From: Pseudomonas synxantha BG33R
GTDB lineage: Bacteria > Pseudomonadota > Gammaproteobacteria > Pseudomonadales > Pseudomonadaceae
Assembly: GCF_000263715.2 (NCBI RefSeq)
Contig: NZ_CM001514.1
Coordinates: forward strand, 2,094,936-2,158,935
Reading direction: 5' to 3'
DNA: 64,000 nucleotides
Position numbers and translations under genes: made by a program. Below, piece after piece: positions 17,309 to 25,757 of this stretch (position 1 is the stretch's first letter; each line of letters begins with the position of its first letter). Under the pieces are notes generated by a model. That model worked only from the letters and a program-made list of their open reading frames with translations, did no database searches and was not told where the DNA came from.

Positions 17309-18046
17309 TTATTGCACGCTGTAGTTGAAGGTGGCGGTGAAGCGCTGCTCATTGCGGCCCCCGAAGGCTTGTTCGGGGAACGGCTTGACTTGCTTGATGC
17401 GACGCAAGCTGTTGGTGGCGGCCCGGTTGAGCAACATGCTTGAGGCCTGAGTCTGCAAACCGGAATCGAGCACGCGGCCCTGGCGGTCCACCAGCAACCA
17501 CACCACTACCTCGCCGCTGGGGCGTTCGAGCGACGCCTGGCGCCCGGTGGGGTACTGCTTGTAGGTGTCCAACTCGTTGCGCAAACCTTTGAGGTAACCG
17601 CCTTCCAGGGCCTGGCCATCGACCTTCGGTGGCGCCGGTGGGGCGGGCGTCGGTGCCGTTTGGGCGACGGCGGCCGGGGCTGGCTTGGCGGCCACCGGTG
17701 GCGGCGTTGGCGCGGGCTTGGCGACCACGGGCGCCGGCTTGGGCACAGGTTTTGGCTTGGGTTTGGGTTTGGGTTCGGGTTTAGGCAGCGGCTTGGGCGG
17801 TGGCGGTGGCGCCGGCGCGGCCTCTTCCTCTTCTATTACCGGCGGTGGCGGTTCTTGTTCCACCACCGGTTCCGGTATGACTTCCGGTTCCGGCTCGACC
17901 AAGGCCAATTCGACCGCCGACTCGTCATACACCGGCTCGACCTTCAAGGTCTGGGACTGGATACCCAGTGCAATCAGCACCAGGGCGATCAGGGCCGGGA
18001 CACTGCCCAGCAGCTGACGCGCACGAAACAGAACGTACATGATCAA
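17309..18046 (-). CDS. tonB: TonB energy-transducing protein
   Basis: A 245-residue TonB. It has an N-terminal membrane anchor (LLGSVPALIALVLIALGI), then a long Pro/Glu then Pro/Lys-rich periplasmic spacer (roughly residues 45-140, including PKPEPKPKPKPKPVPKPAP). The globular C-terminal domain includes YPTGRQASLERPSGEVVVWL and ends FNYSVQ. It overlaps exbD by four bases (ATGA), indicating translational coupling. The length matches TonB proteins dedicated to one receptor. Confidence 0.92.
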   Translation of the reverse strand: MIMYVLFRARQLLGSVPALIALVLIALGIQSQTLKVEPVYDESAVELALVEPEPEVIPEPVVEQEPPPPVIEEEEAAPAPPPPPKPLPKPEPKPKPKPKPVPKPAPVVAKPAPTPPPVAAKPAPAAVAQTAPTPAPPAPPKVDGQALEGGYLKGLRNELDTYKQYPTGRQASLERPSGEVVVWLLVDRQGRVLDSGLQTQASSMLLNRAATNSLRRIKQVKPFPEQAFGGRNEQRFTATFNYSVQ

Positions 18047-18450
18047 GACTTACGCGTAGCAATGGACACGGAGGTGAAGCCACCCAGGCGCAGGGTGTCC
18101 ATCACTTCCACCAGGCGCGAAACCTCTACGCCTTTGTCGCTGTTGACGATGATCGTCGACTTGGTGTCGGGCTTCTCGGCCGCCTTCAAGGCCGGCACCA
18201 GGGCATCCACCGTCAGGTCCTTGCCGTCCAGTTGCAACTGGCCTTCCAGGCCCAGGGTGAGGATGAATTTGTTTTGCGGTTTGAGCTGCTGCGAGCTGCT
18301 GGCGCTGGGCAATTGGGTCTTCATGCCGAGCGCGGGAATCACGTTCAGGCTCACCAGTACGAAAAACACCAGCAGGAACATCATCACGTCGATCATCGGG
18401 ATCAGTTCGATGTGCGCCTTGCGTTTCTTGGGTTCGTCCCAGGTTCTCAT
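18043..18450 (-). CDS. exbD: ExbD-type TonB-system subunit
   Basis: A 135-residue protein with one membrane segment carrying the essential Asp (IPMIDVMMFLLVFFVLVSLN, Asp in the first third). A periplasmic domain follows, typical of ExbD/TolR, ending in the LVEVMDTLRLGGFTSVSIAT strand. It is the first gene of the exbD-tonB-receptor-exbB-phospholipase run and overlaps tonB by four bases. The promoter region is at 18451-18640. Confidence 0.92.
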   Translation of the reverse strand: MRTWDEPKKRKAHIELIPMIDVMMFLLVFFVLVSLNVIPALGMKTQLPSASSSQQLKPQNKFILTLGLEGQLQLDGKDLTVDALVPALKAAEKPDTKSTIIVNSDKGVEVSRLVEVMDTLRLGGFTSVSIATRKS

Positions 18451-18493
18451 TCCGTTACCCCGTTATTGAATTAGGGGCAACACGCTAGCAAGC

Positions 18494-18526
18494 AAAAATG
18501 ACCGAATGGTTAACTTTAATTGACGG
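18494..18526 (-). promoter_or_regulatory. possible Pho box upstream of exbD
   Basis: On the minus strand three 11-base units run in phase: CCGTCAATTAA, AGTTAACCATT and CGGTCATTTTT. The first and third match the PhoB unit CTGTCAT plus four A/T bases at 5/7 and 6/7 positions; the middle one is poor. The location fits activation of exbD. This is a by-eye match. Confidence 0.35.
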
Positions 18527-18565
18527 TTTAAAGGCTCTAGGACGGGTCTTTCAGAAAACTTACCG

Positions 18566-18593
18566 GTCAGTTTCGGCACGTAATGAAACTGAC
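18566..18593. promoter_or_regulatory. perfect inverted repeat in the exbD/acetyltransferase intergenic region
   Basis: GTCAGTTTC and GAAACTGAC are perfect 9-bp arms around ten bases. It sits between two divergent genes with no T-tract, so an operator is more likely than a terminator. The binding protein is unknown. Confidence 0.5.
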
Positions 18594-18640
18594 ACTCGGG
18601 GCGTACATGCTTGAGAAATTTATCTTGAGAACCAGCGTCC

Positions 18641-19195
18641 ATGGACACAGCATTGCCTCAATTGACTACCCCGCGGATGCTGTTGCGAGCATTGGAAATG
18701 CACCAGGCCCAGTTGCTTTTCACGCTCGCCAACGGCCCGAAAATTGCTGACAACACGGCGAATATTCCATCGCCCTACACTCTGGAAACCGCCGAGGATT
18801 TTATTGCAGGGATTGCCGATAAATACCGCACTGGTGAACTGCTGAACCTGGGGATGCATGTGCTGGGCACACACGAGTTGATTGGCATGGTCAGCCTGCG
18901 CATCAATGCTCGGCATCACTATGGGCACTTGGGTGGCTGGGTGGCGGCGCACTGCCGTAACCAGGGGTATGCGGCAGAAGCGGCAAGCGCGGTGATGGAC
19001 TTCGGCTTCGGCGAGCTGGGGTTGCAGCGCGTGGGCAGCCAGTGCTTTGGTCGCAACAAGGAATCGGCGCGGGTCATGGAAAAGATCGGCCTGCGCTATG
19101 AAGGCTGCATGCGCCAGGCGTTTCTAAAGAACGGCGTGTATGAGGATTTGCTCGGGTTTGCCACCGTACGTGACGACTGGGAGCGCTGTCTGTGA
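18641..19195 (+). CDS. GNAT-family N-acetyltransferase (RimJ/RimL type)
   Basis: A 184-residue acetyltransferase. TPRMLLRALEMHQAQLLFTL is the usual start of RimJ/RimL-like enzymes. The acetyl-CoA loop is represented by GGWVAAHCRNQGYAAEAASA, and the family C-terminal FGRNKESARVMEKIGLRYEG is present. It would acetylate an amino group of a protein or small molecule; the substrate is unknown. Its stop overlaps the GTG start of the PhoD gene by three bases, so the two are translated together. Confidence 0.88.
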   Translation: MDTALPQLTTPRMLLRALEMHQAQLLFTLANGPKIADNTANIPSPYTLETAEDFIAGIADKYRTGELLNLGMHVLGTHELIGMVSLRINARHHYGHLGGWVAAHCRNQGYAAEAASAVMDFGFGELGLQRVGSQCFGRNKESARVMEKIGLRYEGCMRQAFLKNGVYEDLLGFATVRDDWERCL

Positions 19196-20766
19196 GCGGC
19201 GGGGTAGACCACGACCGGCGCCGGATACTTGGCGGGCTGGCGGTCGCTACCGCGTTTTCGATCCTCAGCCCGTTTGCGCGCAGTGCCGGGGTGGATTATC
19301 CGTTCACCCTCGGCGTGGCTTCCGGCGACCCGTTGCCGGATGGCTTTGTGATATGGACGCGCCTGGCGCCGTTGTTCAACGCCGCGGATGGCCGTGGCGG
19401 CCTGAGTCGCTCAGTGCCAGTGCGTTGGCGGGTGGCCAGCGATGCGGCGATGACGCGTATTGTGAGGCAGGGGGAGGTGCTGGCGACGCAGCGTTTCGCT
19501 CACGCAGTGCATGTCGAAGTGGCAGGGCTGGCGGCGGGCCGACCCTATTGGTACCAGTTTGAAGGGCTTGGTGCGCAGAGCGCGGTGGGCCAGTCGCGCA
19601 CGACGCCAGCGCCGCACGCCATGGCCTCGGCCCGGTTGGGGTTTGTCTCTTGTTCGCACTGGGAACGCGGCTATTTCAGCGCCTACCGACACCTCGCCGC
19701 GGAGCAGCCCGACCTGGTGTTTTTCCTCGGCGACTATATTTACGACAGCTCCTACGCGGCGGATTCTGGCAAGGTTTTTCGTTCTCACGGCAGTGGCAAT
19801 GCGCGAAGCCTGAGCGACTATCGCAACCGCTACGCGTTGTACAAGACCGATCCGGACCTGCAAGCCCTGCACGCCGCCGCACCCAGCGTGGCGACCTGGG
19901 ACGATCATGAAGTGCAGAATGACTATGCCAACCGCTGGTCCCAGGATCCCAAGGTTGCGGTGGCGCAGTTTCTCCAGCAACGGGCGGCGGCTTACCAGGC
20001 GTTTTACGAACACATGCCCTTGCGCGCCAGTAGCGTGCCCAAGGGCGCGGACATGCGTATTTATCGACGTCTGGACTACGGCCGGCTTGTACGTTTCCAT
20101 GTGCTCGACGGGCGTCAGTACCGTTCCGAGCAACCGTGCATCGCAGCCAATGGCAGCCACCAGGGGCATGTTGTCAACACCCCTTGCAGCAACTTGCGCG
20201 ACCCCGCCCGCACGTTGCTCGGCTGGCAACAAGAAGCCTGGCTGGACCAGGGTTTTGCCCAGTCGAAGGCGCAATGGAATGTGATCGCCCAGGATTTGCT
20301 GGTGGCGCCGCTGATCCAGCGCGATCTCACCAACCACAAGCCGGGGCGCTGGACCGATGGGTGGGATGGCTACATGGCTAACCGCTCACGGATGCTGGCG
20401 TCGATTGTGCGCAATCGCGTGAAGAACCCGGTGTTCTGGGGCGGAGACATTCATTCGTTCTGGGCCACTGACCTGCATGCGAACGCCGACAACCCGGACT
20501 CGGCGGTGGTTGCCACCGAGTTCGTTGGCTCGTCGGTGACCTCCGACGGCCCGCCCTATGACGCGTTCATGAAGATCATGCCGCTTAACCCCCATGTGAA
20601 GTTCTTCGACAGCCGCCAGCGCGGGTATGTGTCGGTGGAGTTGGCGGCCGACAGCATGTTGACGAATTTTCGGGCGATCAGTGACCCGCGTGACCCGGCG
20701 GCGACGGTGTCGACGTTGAAGTCGTTCGTGGTCGAGCCGGGCAGGGCTGGGGCGATTGCCGTCTAG
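19192..20766 (+). CDS. phoD: PhoD-family alkaline phosphatase/phosphodiesterase, Tat-exported
   Basis: A 524-residue enzyme. The N-terminus has a twin-arginine signal (DRRRILGGLAVATAFSILS) followed by the PhoD N-terminal domain (YPFTLGVASGDPLPDGFVIW). The metallophosphatase core shows SCSHWERGYF, FFLGDYIYDSSY, ATWDDHEVQNDYANR and VFWGGDIHSFW, the expected metal-site segments. It releases phosphate from phosphomono- or diesters outside the cytoplasm. The start is GTG at 19192, overlapping the acetyltransferase stop. Its pairing with a divergent TonB/phospholipase operon suggests phosphorus scavenging (inference). Confidence 0.92.
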   Translation: MSGGVDHDRRRILGGLAVATAFSILSPFARSAGVDYPFTLGVASGDPLPDGFVIWTRLAPLFNAADGRGGLSRSVPVRWRVASDAAMTRIVRQGEVLATQRFAHAVHVEVAGLAAGRPYWYQFEGLGAQSAVGQSRTTPAPHAMASARLGFVSCSHWERGYFSAYRHLAAEQPDLVFFLGDYIYDSSYAADSGKVFRSHGSGNARSLSDYRNRYALYKTDPDLQALHAAAPSVATWDDHEVQNDYANRWSQDPKVAVAQFLQQRAAAYQAFYEHMPLRASSVPKGADMRIYRRLDYGRLVRFHVLDGRQYRSEQPCIAANGSHQGHVVNTPCSNLRDPARTLLGWQQEAWLDQGFAQSKAQWNVIAQDLLVAPLIQRDLTNHKPGRWTDGWDGYMANRSRMLASIVRNRVKNPVFWGGDIHSFWATDLHANADNPDSAVVATEFVGSSVTSDGPPYDAFMKIMPLNPHVKFFDSRQRGYVSVELAADSMLTNFRAISDPRDPAATVSTLKSFVVEPGRAGAIAV

Positions 20767-20795
20767 CCTATTTCTCTGTGGCGCATCGGTCCACT

Positions 20796-20882
20796 GTGGG
20801 AGGGGGCTTGCTCCCGATAACGGTGGATCAGTTACAGGTAAGCTGACTGACACCCCGCTATCGGGAGCAAGCCCCCTCCCAT
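20796..20882. repeat. paired REP element
   Basis: Arms 20797-20819 and 20859-20881 (TGGGAGGGGGCTTGCTCCC and complement) are perfect inverted copies. It sits between convergent genes, and its right arm runs into the 3' end of the AlaX-type gene. Confidence 0.85.
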
Positions 20883-21512
20883 ATTAGTTTCAATTTCATA
20901 GCGCACCGACAATGCGCCCTTTTTCTCCGATAGCGCCAGGATCGTCACCTGGCCCAGCTCGCTCAACGCTTGCACATGAGTGCCGCCACAGGCGTAAGCC
21001 GGCAATTCACCGAAGCCGACTTCGCGGGTGCCTTCATCGAGCGTCATATGCCGTGGATAGTCAGCGGCGATCCACTGGTTGACCCATCGCTGGAGCGTTT
21101 GCGCATCCATGTCTTGCGCGCTTTGGCCACGGATAAAGGTGATCTTGCCTTCGCCTGGCCAGTGGTGGGCCTTGATCGGCATCCAGCCCAGACGTTCGCC
21201 GGCGTTGCCGATCAAATGGCCCGCCGAATGCAGGCGGCTGTGCAAGGCGCGACGCTGTGCGTCGACTCGTGCAATGACCGGTCCAGGTTCCAGAGGTCGG
21301 TCGACGTAATGCACCACCTGTTCGGCTTCCTGCACGACCCGCAGTACCTGGCTATCGCCGAGCCAGCCGGTGTCGAACGGCTGGCCGCCGCCTTGGGGAT
21401 GAAAAATCGTCGACTGCGCAATCACGGCGAATTGCTCTTCATGCGGGGTGCAACTGAGCACTTCCAGCTCGGCTGTCAGGTGGTCATGGGTAAAAAACAG
21501 GCGCTCGGTCAT
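20832..21512 (-). CDS. AlaX-type alanyl-tRNA editing protein
   Basis: A 226-residue free-standing editing domain. Zinc ligands are visible as HSAGH (HxxxH, about residue 95) and CGGTH (about 175), and IFHPQGGGQPFDTG is the typical second half of the N-terminal barrel. It clears mischarged Ser- or Gly-tRNA-Ala in trans. The final 14 or so residues (GGGLLPIAGCQSAYL) are encoded by the REP element at 20796-20882, so the native stop was lost or displaced. The core is intact. It is divergent from a LysR gene. Confidence 0.9.
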   Translation of the reverse strand: MTERLFFTHDHLTAELEVLSCTPHEEQFAVIAQSTIFHPQGGGQPFDTGWLGDSQVLRVVQEAEQVVHYVDRPLEPGPVIARVDAQRRALHSRLHSAGHLIGNAGERLGWMPIKAHHWPGEGKITFIRGQSAQDMDAQTLQRWVNQWIAADYPRHMTLDEGTREVGFGELPAYACGGTHVQALSELGQVTILALSEKKGALSVRYEIETNMGGGLLPIAGCQSAYL

Positions 21513-21601
21513 GGTCTACATCCGCATCAGGGTTCTGTGGGCAGTATAAATAGTGCGCAGATGAGTGATAATCCGCTCAATTATCAATGGACCTGTGCGT
21601 C

Positions 21602-22549
21602 ATGAGCATCAATCTTCCTTTGCCGTTGTTGGGTGAAATGGCGATTTTCGTCAAGGTCGTGGAAACCGGCAGCTTCTCCGAAGCGGCGCGGCAACTGAGC
21701 GTTTCACCTTCGGCTGTAAGCCGCAGCATTTCACGCCTGGAGCAGGCCCTGGCCACGCGCTTGCTGCAACGCACAACGCGCAAATTGCGCCTGAGCGAGG
21801 GCGGTGAAGAGGTGTTCAAGCGTTGCCAGGAGATGGTCAACGCGGCGCGCTCTGTGATGGAAATCAGTGGCCAGTTCAACCATGAAGCCGAGGGCCTGGT
21901 GCGGGTCAGCGTGCCCAAGGCCGTGGGGCGGTTCGTGGTGCATCCGCATATGCCGGAATTTCTGCGGCGCTACCCCAAGGTGGATGTGCAATTGATCCTT
22001 GAAGATCGGCATGTGGATCTGATCGACGACAATGTCGACTTGAGCATTCGTATCACTGACAGTCCACCTCCCGGCCTGGTCGGGCGCCAGCTATTGCCCA
22101 TCGAACACCTGCTGTGCGCGACGCCGCAGTACCTGGCCGAGCATGGCACCCCATGCCATCCCCACGATTTGCTTGAACACAGTTGCATCTACCTGGGGGA
22201 AACCCCGGGCGATTCGCGTTGGAAATTTCGCCAGGCCGGCAAGGCGGTGACGGTTGGCGTACGCGGGCGTTATGCAGCGAACCACACTGGGGTGCGGTTG
22301 GATGCGGTATTGCAGCATGTGGGGATTGGCAGCTTGCCGTATTTCACGGCGCGGCATGCCATGGAGTCGGGGCAGTTGGTGCAGGTGTTGCCGGGGTGGG
22401 ATTTTATTGCCTCGTACCATGGCGAGGCGTGGTTGCTGCATTCGCCGACGCGGTACCTGCCGCCGAAGTTGCGGGTCTTTATCGATTATCTGGTGGAATG
22501 CATGGCCAAGGAGCCAAAGCTAAATGTGGGAGGGGCTTGCCCCCGGTAG
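21602..22549 (+). CDS. LysR-family transcriptional regulator
   Basis: A regulator of about 315 residues. The N-terminal winged helix is clear (MAIFVKVVETGSFSEAARQL, SVSPSAVSRSISRLEQALAT). A LysR substrate-binding domain follows with DLSIRITDSPPPGLVGRQLL. I prefer the ATG at 21602 (MSINLPLP) over the in-frame ATG at 21587, which gives an unusual MDLCV leader. The C-terminus NVGGACPR is encoded by the REP element starting at 22522. It is divergent from the AlaX-type gene; LysR regulators commonly control such a neighbour. Confidence 0.9.
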   Translation: MSINLPLPLLGEMAIFVKVVETGSFSEAARQLSVSPSAVSRSISRLEQALATRLLQRTTRKLRLSEGGEEVFKRCQEMVNAARSVMEISGQFNHEAEGLVRVSVPKAVGRFVVHPHMPEFLRRYPKVDVQLILEDRHVDLIDDNVDLSIRITDSPPPGLVGRQLLPIEHLLCATPQYLAEHGTPCHPHDLLEHSCIYLGETPGDSRWKFRQAGKAVTVGVRGRYAANHTGVRLDAVLQHVGIGSLPYFTARHAMESGQLVQVLPGWDFIASYHGEAWLLHSPTRYLPPKLRVFIDYLVECMAKEPKLNVGGACPR

Positions 22550-22615
22550 CGCTCTGTCAGTCACCCTTACGTTGACTGACCCACTGCTATCGGGGGCAAG
22601 CCCCCTCCCACATTT
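22522..22615. repeat. paired REP element
   Basis: AAATGTGGGAGGGGCTTGCC and its inverted partner GGGGGCAAGCCCCCTCCCAC face each other across about 30 bases. The left arm supplies the last codons and stop of the LysR gene. Confidence 0.85.
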
Positions 22616-22635
22616 GAATCTCAGTGCTTGAAAAG

Positions 22636-23043
22636 TCAGTGCTTGCTCTGGTCCTGGGGCATGGCCAGCAGTTGCTTTTCCTGGTTCCAGTCGAACGGTT
22701 CGTCGTTCTGTTCGGCCTCATAGCGACGTTCTTCCAGGGCCTGGTACAGGTCCAGTTCTTCGTCGGGCATGAAGTGCAGGCAGTCGCCGCCAAAGAACCA
22801 CAGCAGGTCGCGTGGCACCAAGTGTGCGATTTGCGGGTAGCGCAGGATGACCTGGTTCATCAGGTCCTGGCCCAGGTACTGGCTTTCGATCGGATCGATC
22901 GGCAACAGGGCGCGCAGTTCGTCGAAACGCTCCAGGAACAGCGAGTGGCTTTCCTCGGGTACCTGTTCGGCTTCGCCGACGGCAACCAGGATGCTGCGCA
23001 AGTGGTCGAGCAAGACGAGATGATCGGCAACGACGTTGGACAC
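22636..23043 (-). CDS. PA2817-family protein of unknown function
   Basis: A 135-residue acidic, helical protein without signal or membrane segment. Landmarks are MSNVVADHLVLLDHLRSILV and FFGGDCLHFMPDEELDLYQA. It resembles the conserved Pseudomonas protein PA2817, which I recall lying close to the acyl-CoA dehydrogenase PA2815; the same neighbourhood occurs here. The name comes from memory and context and no function is established. It lies downstream of fadE on the same strand, but a strong hairpin terminator separates them, so it probably has its own promoter. Confidence 0.75.
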   Translation of the reverse strand: MSNVVADHLVLLDHLRSILVAVGEAEQVPEESHSLFLERFDELRALLPIDPIESQYLGQDLMNQVILRYPQIAHLVPRDLLWFFGGDCLHFMPDEELDLYQALEERRYEAEQNDEPFDWNQEKQLLAMPQDQSKH

Positions 23044-23062
23044 GAGATAAGTCCTCTAAAGC

Positions 23063-23105
23063 AAAAACGGGCGCGAGAGTATATGCCTCTCGCGCCCGTT
23101 TTTAT
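23063..23105. terminator. strong bidirectional hairpin terminator
   Basis: AAAAACGGGCGCGAGAG and CTCTCGCGCCCGTTTTT form a 17-bp perfect stem around a short loop, with A and T tracts at the ends. It lies 14 bases after the fadE stop on the minus strand. Confidence 0.9.
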
Positions 23106-23118
23106 ATGACCGCCGGTA

Positions 23119-25572
23119 TCAGCGGACTTTACCCTCAGCCTGCATCAGCTCTTCCTTGCTGAAATCATCCACGTCGATCACCTTGCGCCGTGCCGCTTCG
23201 GCATCGCGCAGGGTTTGCGCTTCACCCGGTTGCAGCACGCCGGCGTGCAGCGCGGCATCGATGGCAGACTCACCGGCAGTCGGTTTGACCTGCCCGCTTT
23301 TAAGCGCGGTATGCAGTTTTTTCTGCAACGGATGGCTGGCGCCGAGCAAATCGTAGGCATGTTGCAGGGCGCCTACTGGATCTTCCGCCGCTTGCGGGCG
23401 GTAGCACCCGGCCAGCAGTTCTTCCAGGGTCGGGTCGCCCTTGGCCCGACCGATCACCGCCGCCACTTCGGCATCCAGCGCATCGGACGGCCCGGTATGC
23501 CGACGCCCGAACGGGAATACGATTACCCGCAGCAGGCAGCCGAGTACCTTGTTCGGGAAGTTGCTCAGCAGTTCATCCAGTGCGCGTTCCGATTCACCCA
23601 GGCTCTCTTCCATGGCCCAGGCAAACAGCGGCTCCAGATGGTCTGGCGAATCCAGGTCGTGATAACGCTTGAGCGCTGCGGACGCCAGGTACATATGGCT
23701 CAGTACATCACCTAGGCGGGCGGACAAGCGTTCGCGGCGCTTGAGCTCACCACCCAGCAGCATCATGCTCAGGTCGGCCAGCAGGGCAAATGCAGCCGCC
23801 TGGCGGTTCAGGGCACGGAAGTAGCCCTGGCTCAAACGGTTGCCGGGGGCTTTTTCGAAATGGCCGAAGCCCAGGTTCAGCACCAGGGTGCTGGCGGCGT
23901 TGCTCACGGCAAAACCGATGTGTTGCATCAGCAGGCCGTCGAACTCTTTCAACGCCTGGTCATGGTCTTCGCGACCGGCCAGGGCCATTTCCTTGAGCAC
24001 GAAAGGATGGCAGCGAATTGCACCCTGGCCGAAGATCATCAGGTTGCGCGAGAGAATATTCGCGCCTTCCACGGTGATGAAGATCGGCGCACCTTGCCAG
24101 CTGCGGCCCAGGTAGTTGTTAGGGCCCATGATGATGCCCTTGCCACCGTGCACATCCATGGCGTGGCTGATGCACTCGCGGCCACGCTCGGTGAGGTGAT
24201 ATTTGAGGATCGCCGACAACACCGAGGGCTTTTCCCCCAGGTCAACGGCATTGGCGGTGAGCATACGCGCGCTGTCCATCAGCCAGGCATTGCCGCCGAT
24301 GCGCGCCAGGGCTTCCTGGATACCTTCGAAGGCTGACAGTGGCACATTGAACTGCTCGCGCACCTGCGCGTATTGCCCGGTCACCAGGCTGGTGAACTTG
24401 GCGGCGCCGGTGCCGACGGCAGGCAGGGAGATCGAACGGCCGACCGACAGGCAGTTCATCAGCATCATCCAGCCTTTGCCGAGCATCTCCTGGCCACCGA
24501 TCAGGTATTCCAGGGGAATGAACACGTCCTTGCCGGAGTTGGGGCCGTTCATGAAGGCGGCGCCAAGCGGCAGGTGACGACGGCCTATTTCTACGCCGGG
24601 CGTATCGGTTGGAATCAGCGCGAGGCTGATGCCCAGGTCTTCTTCTTCGCCCAGCAAGTGGTCCGGGTCGTGGGCCTTGAACGCCAGGCCGAGCAAGGTC
24701 GCGACCGGGCCGAGGGTGATGTAGCGTTTTTCCCAGTTCAGACGCAGGCCGAGGGTTTCCTTGCCTTGCCATTCGCCTTTGCAGATCACCCCGGTGTCGG
24801 GCATGGCGCCTGCATCGGAACCGGCCAGCGGGCCGGTGAGGGCAAAGCACGGGATGTCGTCGCCACGCGCCAGGCGCGGCAGGTAGTGGTTGCGTTGTTC
24901 TTCGGTGCCGTAGTGCAGCAGCAACTCGGCCGGGCCCAGGGAATTGGGGACCATCACGGTGGACGCAAGGTCACCGCTGCGGGTCGCAAGCTTCATCGCA
25001 ACCTGAGAGTGCGCATAGGCAGAGAAGCCCTTGCCGCCATACTCCTTGGGAATGATCAGGGCGAAGAATCCGTGGGTCTTGATGTGCTCCCAGGCCGCTG
25101 GCGGCAGGTCCATGGCTTGACCGATCTCCCAGTCGCTGACCATGGCGCAGAGTTCTTCGGTGGGGCCGTCGATGAACGCCTGTTCTTCTTCGGTCAATTG
25201 AACCTTGGGGTAGGCCAGCAATTTATCCCAGTCGGGGCGCCCGCTGAACAGTTCGCCGTCCCACCAGACGGTGCCGGCATCGATCGCATCGCGTTCGGTC
25301 TCGGACATCGGTGGCAGTACTTTCTGAAACCAGCTGAACAGCGGCTTGGTGAAGTATTGGCGGCGCAGGTCAGGCAGCAGCAACGGCGCGGCCACCACGG
25401 CGATGAGCACCCAGAAGATCAGCAGCAGCCAGCCCGGCGCGTGGCTCCAGGCGCCCATCGCCAGCAGGTAGACGGCGACCACGCCCAGGGCGGGAAGGGG
25501 GGCAGTTCGGCGGTGTGCCAGGTAGGCAATGCCGACCACCAGCACCAGTATCCACAACAAAAGCATATGCAA
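23119..25572 (-). CDS. fadE: acyl-CoA dehydrogenase FadE
   Basis: An 817-residue protein, the size of E. coli FadE (814) and much longer than ordinary acyl-CoA dehydrogenases. The N-terminus has two hydrophobic membrane segments (MLLLWILVLVVGIAYLA; ALGVVAVYLLAMGAWS). The dehydrogenase core follows, with ALTGPLAGSDAGAMPDTGVI, DVHGGKGIIMGPNNYLGR and VEGANILSRNLMIFGQGAIR. A C-terminal domain characteristic of FadE ends the protein. It performs the first oxidation of fatty-acid beta-oxidation, using FAD. Transcribed alone, ending at the strong hairpin. Confidence 0.93.
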   Translation of the reverse strand: MHMLLLWILVLVVGIAYLAHRRTAPLPALGVVAVYLLAMGAWSHAPGWLLLIFWVLIAVVAAPLLLPDLRRQYFTKPLFSWFQKVLPPMSETERDAIDAGTVWWDGELFSGRPDWDKLLAYPKVQLTEEEQAFIDGPTEELCAMVSDWEIGQAMDLPPAAWEHIKTHGFFALIIPKEYGGKGFSAYAHSQVAMKLATRSGDLASTVMVPNSLGPAELLLHYGTEEQRNHYLPRLARGDDIPCFALTGPLAGSDAGAMPDTGVICKGEWQGKETLGLRLNWEKRYITLGPVATLLGLAFKAHDPDHLLGEEEDLGISLALIPTDTPGVEIGRRHLPLGAAFMNGPNSGKDVFIPLEYLIGGQEMLGKGWMMLMNCLSVGRSISLPAVGTGAAKFTSLVTGQYAQVREQFNVPLSAFEGIQEALARIGGNAWLMDSARMLTANAVDLGEKPSVLSAILKYHLTERGRECISHAMDVHGGKGIIMGPNNYLGRSWQGAPIFITVEGANILSRNLMIFGQGAIRCHPFVLKEMALAGREDHDQALKEFDGLLMQHIGFAVSNAASTLVLNLGFGHFEKAPGNRLSQGYFRALNRQAAAFALLADLSMMLLGGELKRRERLSARLGDVLSHMYLASAALKRYHDLDSPDHLEPLFAWAMEESLGESERALDELLSNFPNKVLGCLLRVIVFPFGRRHTGPSDALDAEVAAVIGRAKGDPTLEELLAGCYRPQAAEDPVGALQHAYDLLGASHPLQKKLHTALKSGQVKPTAGESAIDAALHAGVLQPGEAQTLRDAEAARRKVIDVDDFSKEELMQAEGKVR

Positions 25573-25757
25573 TCCTCCGTGAAACCAGGGGCGAAACCAC
25601 CAGGGAGCTTAGTCCGCATCCGAACAAGCCGGGTGATCAGGGTGTTACAAGTTGTACTGGGGATACCCATCAGCAGGCGCCGACATTTGGCGTAATCGTC
25701 GTTATCTCTGTGGCAGGCCTGTCGTTAAACTCCAGGCTCACTTCGGAGATCAAGCTT

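Noticed and set aside
20796..22615. Inverted repeats as ordinary terminators
   Set aside because: They carry the REP consensus and lack T-tracts; they may reduce read-through but are better described as REP elements.
24373..25695. Long plus-strand open frame opposite fadE
   Set aside because: It is the antisense shadow of a well-supported gene in a high-GC genome, with no protein-like motifs or ribosome-binding site.
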